Notes under the pieces: generated by a model
Seen by the model: only the letters and a program-made list of their open reading frames with translations
Database searches by the model: none
What the model was told of the DNA's origin: nothing
Position numbers and translations under genes: made by a program
Shown here: piece by piece, positions 44,822-54,449 of the stretch
How positions within the stretch are numbered: the first letter of the stretch is position 1
How the letters are laid out: each line of letters begins with the position of its first letter
Assembly: GCA_028023455.1 (NCBI GenBank)
Contig: JAQFVV010013071.1
Span: 64,001-128,000, forward strand
DNA: 64,000 nucleotides
Direction: 5' to 3'
Source: Epiperipatus broadwayi
Taxonomy: Eukaryota; Onychophora; Udeonychophora; Euonychophora; Peripatidae

Positions 44822-44844
44822 GGGAAAATTAATATTGTTGCTAG

Positions 44845-45690
44845 TCAAAAGTATTATCACATGCTTGTAGTTTTTTTACTATGTAGTTTCTCAACTTATT
44901 TCTGTCTTTAAAGCACTCATATACTGCCTAAAGCTTAAAAATAATTAAATGTAAATATAGTCATTGTAAATAAAATAGTGTAATTGAAGACTTAATCATT
45001 TGGGAAATCAGGTGACATTGAGCTTGGTGAGTAATATTGTGCTTTGATCGAGAACCTTTCAACCCTTAAATTTTACCCCTCTATCATTGCATTAAACTAG
45101 AGAGAGTAATAACAGTTATTTATTTAGGGCCCTGGGTATACATAAACTTTATATATTTTTAAGATTTAGTATTTTTTACATATATGTAAGATGTAAACAA
45201 GTAGAAATAATTGGGTAAAACTGTGTGTAAATAGAAAGTTAGTGACCAGCATTGTACTATTGCTATGTAAAGCCTAGTAAATGCAATCACTAGTAGTTGC
45301 AGGTGTATAATCATCGTCTTCCAAGGTAAAAGTATAATCCATTTTTACTTCTGTCACAAAGCTTCTATAAATGCATTGAAGACTGATAGCTGAGATTTTA
45401 AATGATTAACATCTTTTTAAATTCCAGAAAATAAATAAATACATGATATTTGCATGGACACCTATAGCTGCAAGTAATTTAGAGATGTAATTTTCTATCT
45501 TGAGTGAGTGAGCTTGGTATTTTATACTATTTTCCAGAAAGCTCGTCTTTTTTCCATGAACAGTGATTTTATATTTTTCAAGTCACTGTGGATCTGGAAT
45601 GTAGTAAGAAATATTTTGTCCCTACACATACTATGGTGAAACAAAAGCAAATATAAAGACAAGGATGACATATCATGCATTAATGTACAA
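44845..45690. other. Unannotated DNA, no gene seen
   Basis: No gene or repeat recognised. Confidence 0.45.
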
Positions 45691-45699
45691 GAAAGCCAC

Positions 45700-45965
45700 A
45701 CCATTTAATAACCATTTCATATTTTTATAACCATGAAAAGAGTTATGGACATGGCTTTGACCCTGGTGTTATTAGGATAATGTCTGACAAATGGAATGCC
45801 AGAAAACAAAAAATCAAAAAGACTTGTTTATTGTGCAAAATGAATCATAATAGCCAATAACATTCAAATGAACAAAAATGGATGTCTTAAATCATTATCA
45901 ATAAACTACAAACTTATTGAGAACCATGATTATGATGCCTACGCAATGAAATTATACTCAGTCAA
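45700..45965 (+). pseudogene. Penelope-like element, GIY-YIG C-terminal remnant
   Basis: The plus strand near 45730-45830 reads NHEKSYGHGFDPGVIRIMSD then KWNARKQKIKKT, matching block by block the fragment at 1.4 kb (NHERHGHSCDPSVVKIMYEE, RNDRKPK). The rest is degraded. Confidence 0.65.
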
Positions 45966-45969
45966 TTTA

Positions 45970-46420
45970 ATTTTTTTTTTTCTGTGATAGTGTTTACTCG
46001 GTCTTCTCTGTTATAGTGTTTTTCGTATTACTAATAATGGCAGAGTATCAAAGTATTATATATATGAATAAATTAATTCATCTTTTCTGCATGTTATTTT
46101 TATTATTATATTTAGTAATGTTTAGTGTAAACAAAATTATTTTCAATTGACCTATGTTCAATGGCAAATAAAGTAACTAGGTAATAGGATAATGAAACCA
46201 AGTTAACATTAAGCATTAATGATAATTTGTCATTTAGTAGAAAAACGTATATGCATTGGTAAGATTATCTGTAAATCATGTTTTTAAAAGACTTCCATTT
46301 ATACCATATTAGCATTAAAACCGCATGCAGAAGAATGAATGAAAATATTAATATACTTCCATTCCATGGTTTGTTTTAAACGTAGGTTTGACACTTATCA
46401 ATTAAAGTGTAATAATTGGC
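45970..46420. other. AT-rich DNA, no gene seen
   Basis: No supportable feature. Confidence 0.45.
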
Positions 46421-46537
46421 TAATAAAACAGGCAAAACTCTCCATACAGTAGTGCTACTCAGTGCAAGCCAGAGTAATCAATGGATGCCAGAAGGCTTGT
46501 GCATAAAATCCATATCTAGTGCCTACTCATCCAATAT

Positions 46538-46577
46538 CCTCAGACTAGTTTCTAGCTTGTGGCTTTCATCAGTGAGG
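46538..46577 (-). ncRNA. Hammerhead ribozyme motif, family B, left member of pair
   Basis: Minus strand: CCTCA (46577-46573), CTGATGA (46572-46566), stem II AGC-CACAA-GCT, GAA, stem III ACTAGT, C46543, then TGAGG (46542-46538), which pairs with CCTCA by five Watson-Crick pairs. Confidence 0.85.
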
Positions 46578-46616
46578 AATGTTGGATCTAGGTGCAGTGC
46601 TCTCAGATCCAAGATT

Positions 46617-46654
46617 CCTCACTGATGAAAGCCAAGCTAGAAACTAGTCTGGGG
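46617..46654 (+). ncRNA. Hammerhead ribozyme motif, family B, right member of pair
   Basis: CCTCA 46617-46621, CTGATGA 46622-46628, stem II AGC (46630-46632)/GCT (46636-46638) with a shorter loop CAA, GAAA 46640-46643, stem III ACTAGT 46643-46648, C46649, TGGGG 46650-46654. Confidence 0.82.
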
Positions 46655-46865
46655 ACATTGGATGAGTTGGCACTAGATAGGGATATTATACACATGCTTT
46701 TTGGCATCCATTGATTACTCTGGTTTACACTAAGTGGCACTACTTTATGGAGAGTTTTGCCTGTTTTAATAACAGTTATGAGCAAGCATAAGAAATGGTA
46801 ATCATGTGATGTTTAGTGGTTTAATAATTGGCTATCTAAAAATATTTGTAAGAGATTATAATGTA

Positions 46866-46911
46866 GGCCAACTGATGAGTGCTGGTTCAGCATGAAATAT
46901 GCAACTTGCGA
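46866..46911 (+). ncRNA. Diverged hammerhead motif, A-like, copy 1
   Basis: CTGATGA (46872-46878), perfect stem II GTGCT-GGTTC-AGCAT, GAAA (46894-46897). Downstream, stem III and the cleavage triplet are disturbed and stem I is only CAA/TTG, so activity is doubtful. Confidence 0.5.
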
Positions 46912-47166
46912 ATTACATATCTTTTTTACATGTCTCTGGTCATGTGTTTATGATTACATCTCTCCACAAGGTGCTAAAAGCAGATAGAAACTAATCTTTA
47001 TCTTGCAGGAGAGTGGTAGAGCGAAAATTACATTATAGAAATTTAATTATTAAGTGGATAATCTTTAGTCTAATGAATGACTAGTAAAAATTATTAATAT
47101 ACTTCCATTAAGTGGTATGAGTCAAACTTGTAAGGGTAGTAAGATATGCATAAAAAATTGTGATCT

Positions 47167-47212
47167 GGGTCAATTGATGACTGCTGCTTCAGCTTGAAAT
47201 GTTGATCTTGCG
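47167..47212 (+). ncRNA. Diverged hammerhead motif, A-like, copy 2
   Basis: The core reads TTGATGA; stem II is reduced to three pairs; GAAA is kept, and a GATC cleavage-like site precedes TTG. Probably inactive. Confidence 0.4.
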
Positions 47213-47349
47213 ATTATACATATTTTTTACATGTCTTTCGTCTTATGTTTATGATTACACCCCTCCACAAGATATTAAAAGCAGATAAAAACCAGTCATT
47301 ACCTTGCAAGAAAGTGGTATAGTGAAAATTACACTACAAATATTAAACA

Positions 47350-48095
47350 CCAATTACCTGTTTACACAGTCATTTTAATATTTCAACCAGAAGACTGGTT
47401 TTTAGGAGGAAATATATTTTGTTGTAATTTTTAATAAAAACCAGCACTCTGATGGAAATATTAGAAATTTATTGTGTCTGTGTTTATTTATTTACATATT
47501 TTCTTTAGTTAGTTAATATATTTATTATTTTCCTGTTTACATATAAACAAATTGATTTGGGGTTGCAAACACATTTAGAAGTTATTTTTATTTTGGTCTC
47601 CTTTGCACAGTTTTAATGAATATTATATGTGTGTTGGGCAAACAAATATTATAGGTGTATTTTTTTAATCTGTTAATCATAGCTTTTCTTATTCTGAAAT
47701 AATCTTTTACAAAGAAGATACAAAGAAGATCAATATTTTTTAATCATCGTTGCTATCATTATTATTATCTTTTCCATATTGTTTATCATTTTTCTATTTA
47801 TCTTGATGTCTTACTACTAATTTTTTTATTATCTAGTAGCAATGAGATATCATATCTATTTTACTTTAGTTGATTAGAGTCATGTCGAAAATAAAACATC
47901 AATTAATTAAACTATGCAGGAGAAAACAATTATAAATTTCTCCCTTATATAATAGACAGATTAATTTATATGATGTTTTATGCCAGTGTTACATGACAAC
48001 ACCCTGTTAATAATAAAATGTAAGATATAAATATTTCAGATACTTCTGAGAAAGTAAGTCCTTTGATTCACTGATATTTTTTTATTTTTTTAGCG
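47350..48095. other. AT-rich DNA, no gene seen
   Basis: No supportable feature. Confidence 0.5.
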
Positions 48096-48104
48096 ATGAA
48101 ATCG

Positions 48105-48199
48105 TCCTGTGTCGATAGCCTAGTGGTTAGCATAGCTGCTTTCCAAGCAATTGGCCCGGGTTCGCTTCCCGGTCAACGCATTTGATATATGAAAAAAAA
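48105..48199 (+). mobile_element. tRNA-derived SINE, copy 11
   Basis: A box GATAGCCTAGTGGTTAGC, anticodon-like stem GCTGC-TTTCCAA-GCAAT, five-pair T arm CCGGG-TTCGCTT-CCCGG, tail ATTTGATATATG plus A-run. AAATCG flanks at 48099-48104 and 48200-48205 may be a short target duplication. Its middle region resembles copy 7, so a second subfamily exists. Confidence 0.85.
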
Positions 48200-48229
48200 A
48201 AATCGACATTCCGTCATGTATAAAAATAG

Positions 48230-48346
48230 TTTTTTTTTCCTCATATGTCATAGCATCAGCCGGGAAGCGAACCCGCTCACCCGGAACAACTGCTTTACCT
48301 GCTTGTAAAGCAACTGCCGCTGATCTCTCGACCACCAATGCTTGAC
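48230..48346 (-). mobile_element. tRNA-derived SINE, copy 12
   Basis: T-run, inverted B box (GGGTTCGCTTCCCGGC on the minus strand) and A box. Lies about 30 bases from copy 11 in the opposite orientation. Target duplication unclear. Confidence 0.85.
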
Positions 48347-48967
48347 GTGAAAATACAGTTATAGACATGAATAAGCGAGTGTAATTAACTCACATGTATT
48401 ACCTATTGAAAGTTATATTGAAATGAATGCCTTCTCTGCGAATTAAAAAATTTGAATACTTCGAAAGGAATTTGAATGAACAAAAAACAGAACCAATGCA
48501 TGTATATGTACGTCTGCCTCATATTCGGTAGCCATGTCTGAGTATTTTTATTTATGTAATTATTAAAATATATATAAATAAAGAGGAGGTTTACAATGCA
48601 CCAGCACGCTTACTGTCTTTCTAAGTTAATTATACCTGTATAATAAGCTTTTTTTTTTAAAGTAAGAAAAGAACAAAAGATGCTAACTAACTTGCAGAAC
48701 TGTAGATGTTCTATTCAAGGTTGGGGAAAAAAAGTCTGTGCAATGGATTATGGGAATTTAATTAATTGACAGGCTGATTTACTTGCTACAGTCTGTAATT
48801 TTATTACAAGAAGTATCTAATGGATGATAAATGTTATCGCCTTAGGCAGTACGAAGGGGGTAGAGAAAGAAAGAATAGGATTGTTACCGAACTGATTCTT
48901 CATAATTTTAAGTCTGTATTTTTTTGCTCATAATGTTTGTCTTGCGTTGTCTTTGAGATAAAAGCAA

Positions 48968-49010
48968 GAGTTGGTGAGCGTCCCGGCCGATGCTATGACA
49001 CATGAAAAAA
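48968..49010 (+). mobile_element. tRNA-derived SINE, copy 13 (truncated)
   Basis: Only the 3' half is present: GAGCGTCCCGGCCGATGCTA, then TGACACATG and an A-run. 5'-truncated or internally deleted. Confidence 0.75.
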
Positions 49011-49014
49011 TGTA

Positions 49015-49305
49015 TTGTTATTCTCTTTGAATAAAAATAATCTAATTTAAAATGTTTAATTAATGTTAATTATTGAAAGGTTGTCACTATAATCTATAAA
49101 TATCATCGTCATCATCCCCAAATAATCAAAAACTATAGAAGGAATAAATATAAAATGACAAATTATAAAAGCATGAGATCAGCACTGGGATAGTTATAAC
49201 TATTTATATTTTGCATCACAAGAGATCAACAAACATTTCTTATGATTGGAATAATAAGAGATTCAATCGTTAATGCCAAACTTAGAGCATGCTATATAGT
49301 AATCT
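49015..49305. other. AT-rich DNA, no gene seen
   Basis: No supportable feature. Confidence 0.45.
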
Positions 49306-49321
49306 CTGGATGCACATACTT

Positions 49322-49416
49322 TTTTTTTCATATGTCAAAGCATCGGCCGGAAAGCGAACCCGGGAAAACTGCTCGTAAGGCGGCTGTGCTGACCACTCGG
49401 CCACCAACGCTTGATG
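49322..49416 (-). mobile_element. tRNA-derived SINE, copy 14
   Basis: Target duplication GGATGCACATACTT (14 bp) at 49308-49321 and 49417-49430. Minus strand A box TGGTGGCCGAGTGGTCAGCA and B box GGGTTCGCTTTCCGGCC. Confidence 0.93.
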
Positions 49417-49518
49417 GGATGCACATACTTAATTGTATCGTAAAAAAACAATGCTGTGATTCTGATACATGCTGATCATCATCGTCAATACACTGGCTAT
49501 GTAATACCGTGAGTACAG

Positions 49519-51538
49519 GGTGCTTGAAAGCCAAATCCGCTATATTTATGATAATGACTATATTTTGTCAGCAGATATTTTTACCATTATTCAATTTAAT
49601 AATATTATGAAAAATGCATTTTCAACTAAATGTATAAAAAGTCAATTTGCCATGTTAGAAATAATTGGTTATTTTTTTTAATGAAATGTTTTGTTGTTTT
49701 TTTTGTTTATTCATTTTCATTTCATGATCAATATTTAAATTTTGTTTTAGAACTCTCACAAAAACTATGATTTTTATTTTACAATTTTAAATGGAGCCTT
49801 TACTTTTTAGATGATTAATGACTGCTTCTTATCGTATATGGAAGTGTTTTAAAACGGCAAGTAATTCTTATATTTTCTTCATCTTTTACAACTCCTAACT
49901 TTACGTTTAGAGCATTTCCTTTTAATTTGAGAAGATACTAATGTCATACTGTGCCTACAGAATGTGTGCCATGATAATTATGCCTAATATGATAATAATG
50001 GAAATAGCCATCTCTAGTGCATCTTTTTAAGCTTATGCATTGTGAAAGAATTTTGGATATTTCTAGTTCATGAAAAATATATTGTTGTTCTATGGTTGTT
50101 CAATCATGGTTCTGCAGAATCATATTCTATAAACATAAAGAATGAAAATCCTCTGTATATAATAAAATTATGACTGAAACACATGCTACAGAGTGGAGAG
50201 TGGTGGGAAAGTCTGTGCTCATATACCCTATATATTATATAATAAAGTTATAATTATAAATTTATTTAAACGCACATTCATTACGTAAATAATATTCATT
50301 AAGGCTGTAGCCTCAATCAAATGCGTATAAAATGCGATAGTAGCGACCTCTACAGGTCTTAAAACCACAAGCTTACTCTTGGAAGAAAAGAGAGGAACTC
50401 TTCTTTACTTCAACCTACTTTCTATTTAAATAGGTGAAGCTGAAGCGGTTCGATCTGAGAGTGTGAAGTTATTCAATACTTCACTAATTAAGTCCACATT
50501 TCTTATTACACATTAATAATCGTGAAATCTTTCAATTTACAGCAAGTCAATGGAAAGATTTTATAGTGAGAAATCTATTACGATAATTTAAAGTTGTAAT
50601 TATAAATTTATTTAAACGCACATTCATTACGTAAATAATATTCATTAAGGCTGTATGCGTATAAAATGCGATAATAGGGACCTCTACAGGTCTTAAAACC
50701 ACAAGCTATCGCATTTTATATGCATGTGATTGAGGCTACAGCCTTAATGAATATTATTTACGTAATGAATGTGCGTTTAAATAAATTTATAATTATAACT
50801 TTATTATATAATATATAGGATATATGAGCACAGACTTTCACACCACCCACCACTCTCCACTCTGTAGCATGTGTTTCAGTCATAATTTTATTATATACTG
50901 AGGATTTTTATTCTTTATGTTTATAGAATATGATTCTGCAGAACCATGATTGAACAACCATAGAACAACAATATATTTTTCATGAACTAGAAATATCCAA
51001 AATTCTTTCACAATGCATAAGCTTAAAAAGATGCACTAGAGATGGCTATTTCCATTATTATCATATTAGGCATAATTATCGTGGCACACATTCTGTAGGC
51101 ACAGTATGACATTAGTATCTTCTCAAATTAAAAGGAAATGCTCTAAACGTAAAGTTAGGAGTTGTAAAAGATGAAGAAAATATAAGAATTACTTGCCGTT
51201 TTAAAACACTTCCATATACGATAAGAAGCAGTCATTAATCATCTAAAAAGTAAAGGCTCCATTTAAAATTGTAAAATAAAAATCATAGTTTTTGTGAGAG
51301 TTCTAAAACAAAATTTAAATATTGATCATGAAATGAAAATGAATAAACAAAAAAAACAAAACATTTCATTAAAAAAAATAACCAATTATTTCTAACATGG
51401 CAAATTGACTTTTTATACATTTAGTTGAAAATGCATTTTTCATAATATTATTAAATTGAATAATGGTAAAAATATCTGCTGACAAAATATAGTCATTATC
51501 ATAAATATAGCGGATTTGAACTCAGGCTTTCAAGTACC
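49519..51538. repeat. Two-kilobase palindrome
   Basis: The left arm 49519-50340 is the reverse complement of the right arm 50706-51538 with very few differences; those seen include TGGGTGGTGTGAAAG versus TGGGAAAG, a 7-base deletion of TGAGTTC near 49532, and single substitutions. The spacer is about 365 bp. The arms hold otherwise unremarkable DNA, an end fragment of family A (about 50190-50235), and one arm of the 30.5-kb hairpin element. The right arm runs straight into the family A array. No coding region. Confidence 0.9.
50227..50706. repeat. Relatives of the 30.5-kb hairpin element
   Basis: AATATTCATTAAGGCTGTAG with GACCTCTACAGGTCTTAAAA follows at 50290-50370, and again at 50630-50705. 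Between them is a loop block TTCTTTACTTCAACCTACTT...AAATAGGTGAAGCTGAAG that matches the loop at 30.6 kb. So two direct left arms plus an inverted arm (50706 onward) are present. Confidence 0.75.
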
Positions 51539-51608
51539 CATCAACTATCCACACTATCTCATACAACTGATACACATTACCACACATATGTAAAAAAGAT
51601 AAATAATC

Positions 51609-51652
51609 ACCAATATATGTATTTCATGCTAAACCAGCACTCGTCAGTTGGT
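51609..51652 (-). ncRNA. Hammerhead ribozyme motif, family A, array unit 1
   Basis: Minus strand: ACCAA (51652-51648), CTGACGA (51647-51641), stem II GTGCT-GGTTT-AGCAT, GAAA, stem III ATAC/ATAT (three pairs and a mismatch), cleavage A51614, TTGGT (51613-51609). Stem I continues after an internal loop as ATAAT/ATTAT. Confidence 0.85.
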
Positions 51653-52052
51653 CCAGATTATCATCTCCCAAACACATATATAATCAATGCTCAGTTTATG
51701 TTAAGATAGCAAATCTTCACACTTTAATGGGCAGGCTTCAATCTACTCCATTTTCCAACTTTTCAGCCATCCATATCATTGAAAACCTGATGATGGAAAG
51801 CCAAATCCCATGCTGATGCCAACATTACCCCTCATGTATAGGACCTTATCCATTTAAATACATAGAAGAGGGATGGGCAGGGTACAAGCTTATATGTAAA
51901 TATTTGAAAACCAGGTACTCTTCACAAACCTGGAGTTTTAATTATAAATATAGGGGATTTGAACTCAGACTTTCAAGCACCCACCAAACTATCCACACTA
52001 TCTCATATAACTGACACCCATGACCTCACACATGTAGAAATGATAAATAATC

Positions 52053-52096
52053 ACCAATATACATATTTCATGCTAAACCAGCACTGATCAGTTGGT
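52053..52096 (-). ncRNA. Hammerhead motif, family A, array unit 2 (core mutant)
   Basis: Same fold, but the core reads CTGATCA: the invariant G of the conserved GA pair is C. Expected to be inactive on its own. Confidence 0.75.
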
Positions 52097-52511
52097 CCAG
52101 ATTATCATCTCCCACACACATATATAATCAGTGCTCAGTTTATATTAAGATAGAAAATCATCACACTTTAATGGACAGATTTCAATCTACTCCACCTTCC
52201 AACTTTTCAGCCATCCACATCATTGAAAATATGATGATGGAAAGCCAAATTCCATGCTGATGCCAACACTATTGCCAAACTCATGTTGACCTGAAGTCAC
52301 TCTTACCCCTCATGTATAGGACCATATCCATTTAAATACATAGAAGAGGGATGGACAGTATACAAGCTTATATATAAATATTTAAAAAACAGGACTCTTC
52401 ACAAACTTGGAGCTTTAATTGTAAATATAGGGGGATTTGAACTCAGACTTTCAAGCACGCACCGACTATCCACATTATCTCATACAACTGATACACATGA
52501 CCACACACATC

Positions 52512-52555
52512 ACCAATATATGTATTTCATGCTAAACCAGCACTCATCAGTTGGT
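52512..52555 (-). ncRNA. Hammerhead ribozyme motif, family A, array unit 3 (canonical core)
   Basis: Minus strand: ACCAA (52555-52551), CTGATGA (52550-52544), stem II GTGCT-GGTTT-AGCAT with five pairs, GAAA, stem III ATAC/ATAT, cleavage A52517, TTGGT (52516-52512). All conserved core positions are as in active hammerheads. Confidence 0.87.
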
Positions 52556-52774
52556 CCAGATTATCATCTCCCACACACATATATAATCAGTGCTCAGTTT
52601 ATAGTAAGAGCAAATCTTCACACTTTAATGGACAGGTTTCATTCTACTCCAACTTCCAACTTTTCAGCCATCCATATCATTGAAAATCTGATGATGGAAA
52701 GCCAAATCCTATGCTGATGCCAACATTATTGCCAAGCCCATGTTGACCTCAAGTCACTCTGACTCCTCATGTAT

Positions 52775-53590
52775 TATCATAAAATAAAATTTTAAAAAAG
52801 TAAAGAATTTAAACATTTTTAAAGTTATATATTTTAAATTTATTCTTAAATTGTAAATTTTAGTATATAAATTTTGAAATAGGATCTTTTTTTATACTAA
52901 TTTTAAATTATCCTACATAAAATTATGATTAATTTTTTAGTTGATCTCATAGTTTTTCTAACAGCCTCTAACTTTTCATTTGATTAAATTTATCTTTATT
53001 TTTTATTATGTTTTCACAAATTTTGAATTATTTCTTGGAAATATAATTACATCCAAAAATTATTTAAAAAAATATTATTTCAACTTTGCAAATATAGAAA
53101 AAAGATAATAATCTGAAATTCATAATGAGAACAAAAGTTTTTATTCTTATTGGATGATTACTCTATTGCTGTCACAAATATTAAATTAATAAAATTAAAT
53201 TTGTTTATTTCTTTTAACCCAGTTTCTAAAACTCAAATGAATTATTATTCAGGTTATATAAAACTAAAGAAATTCTATTGCAAATTTAAAATTTTACTTC
53301 TAATTTTTAAAAAATGACAAAAAAACTGCTACAGTCAACATGAGTGCTTTTCTTTTATACAGCCACTTTATTGATTTTTTTTTACTTGTCTTCAAAAACT
53401 AAATTTTTTTAAATAAAATCTGAACCTAATCACACTATTCTTTTTAAAATGTAAATATTTCACAAATTTTGAAACAAATAATCATAAAACATGTAAACAA
53501 ACTAAGAAAAAGATACATTTTCATTTTTGAAATTGAAGCAGAAGAATAGGCACTCATAATAATCTCTCACAAAGCACTTTTGAATGGAGT
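52775..53590. other. AT-rich DNA, no gene seen
   Basis: No supportable feature. Confidence 0.5.
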
Positions 53591-53595
53591 AAAAG

Positions 53596-54445
53596 AAAAA
53601 TTATGGTGCTTATGTAGAATCCCTTCTAGATACTTGCCAGCCATTTGATTTTAAATCATCCATTTTTAGGAGCTTCCTATACCGGGTAAAAACAATATGA
53701 CTGATTCCAAGTTATTGTATTCATTATTTCCTGCTTAAATTTATTGAAATGATAATGCAACACAAAAATCCAAAGGGTTATAATTAAAAACTGGTACTTT
53801 GTGATTAGCACTGCCATAATGTAATCTTCCAGCGATAATTATTTTAACTTTGTGAATTATTCTAGCACTTTAGGCTTTCATAATAATTTTGCTGGCCAAG
53901 TTTTCTCCAATGGGGGCGGGTGTGTGAGAATGTTTGGGATGGCAGAATGTCACAATTATAACAATTTAATATGACATTTTGCCATCACAAGCACTTCTCC
54001 CTCTGAGGAAAGGTATGACATTCTGTCATTATAAACATGACCAGCAAAATTATTATGAAAACCCAAAGTGTTAGAATAATTCACAAAGTTAGGATAATTA
54101 TGCATTGTTTTGTCAATAGAAGATTTCAAATTTTTATCAGTTTTGAAAAATTAAATGGCAAAAAAAAAAAGGAATGATAGAAACTTGACAATAATTTTAG
54201 CAATGTGTTAACATGTTAATGTTTGGATGCTAATGTGTATTCATTTTTTTTAAAATTAACATTGAATTTAGAATACATTTGTTAATATTTTTTTAAACTT
54301 TACAAGCTACACCTGTTCAACAAAATAATTTCAAGAAACAAAAATATAAATAAATACTTCACCCCTGAAAATGTATAATTTAAAATAAAATGGCTGGCAA
54401 GCTCTGGCAGGGATTCTACATAAGTACCAAAATTATGAGTCAATA
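53596..54445. repeat. Nested fold-back repeat
   Basis: Inner arms 53836-53910 and 54026-54104 are near-perfect inverted copies (AACTTTGTGAATTATTCTAG and complement). Outer parts also match inverted: CTTATGTAGAATCCC with TTGCCAGCCATTTGATTTTA at 53614-53660, and its complement at about 54370-54425. The right outer part is shared with 29.45-29.66 kb. Element type unknown. Confidence 0.7.
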
Positions 54446-54449
54446 TCAT

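Larger units (their letters stand above)
46425..46830. mobile_element. Hammerhead repeat family B, head-to-head pair
   Basis: A minus-strand copy (46425-46595) and a plus-strand copy (46596-46830) are joined through a GGATCTAGGTGCAGTGCTCT / CAGATCC centre. Each half carries its own hammerhead. The inverted ends are AAAACAGGCAAAACTCTCCA and TGGAGAGTTTTGCCTGTTTT. The 60-69 codon frames across this region are by-products of the repeat. Confidence 0.88.
46835..47345 (+). mobile_element. Diverged family A-like tandem pair
   Basis: Two direct copies with a 302-bp period (hammerhead cores at 46872 and 47174). They share the blocks TTTTTTACATGTCT, TTATGATTACA and CTCCACAAG, AAAAGCAGATA, then GTGAAAATTACA. 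The units lack the A/B-box region of the main family A units. Confidence 0.7.
51513..52770 (-). mobile_element. Hammerhead repeat family A, tandem array of about 2.7 units
   Basis: Unit starts (plus strand GATTTGAACTCAG) at 51513, 51956 and 52434; each unit is about 443-478 bp. In transcription order (minus strand) a unit holds GATGATGGAAAGC-complement DNA, the hammerhead, then about 100 bases later a tRNA-like block: A-box-like GTGTGGATAGTTTGGTGGGT and B-box-like GAGTTCAAATCCC. Predicted cuts lie between 51613/51614, 52057/52058 and 52516/52517, giving monomers of 444 and 459 bases. The units are diverged by point changes and a deletion of about 17 bases in unit 3. No protein is encoded. Confidence 0.9.

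Noticed and set aside
46416-46785. Two 60-69-codon frames with similar Ser-rich products on opposite strands
   Set aside because: They are translations of the two inverted family B repeats, whose hammerhead structure explains the conservation better than coding does. The frames are not kept in other copies.
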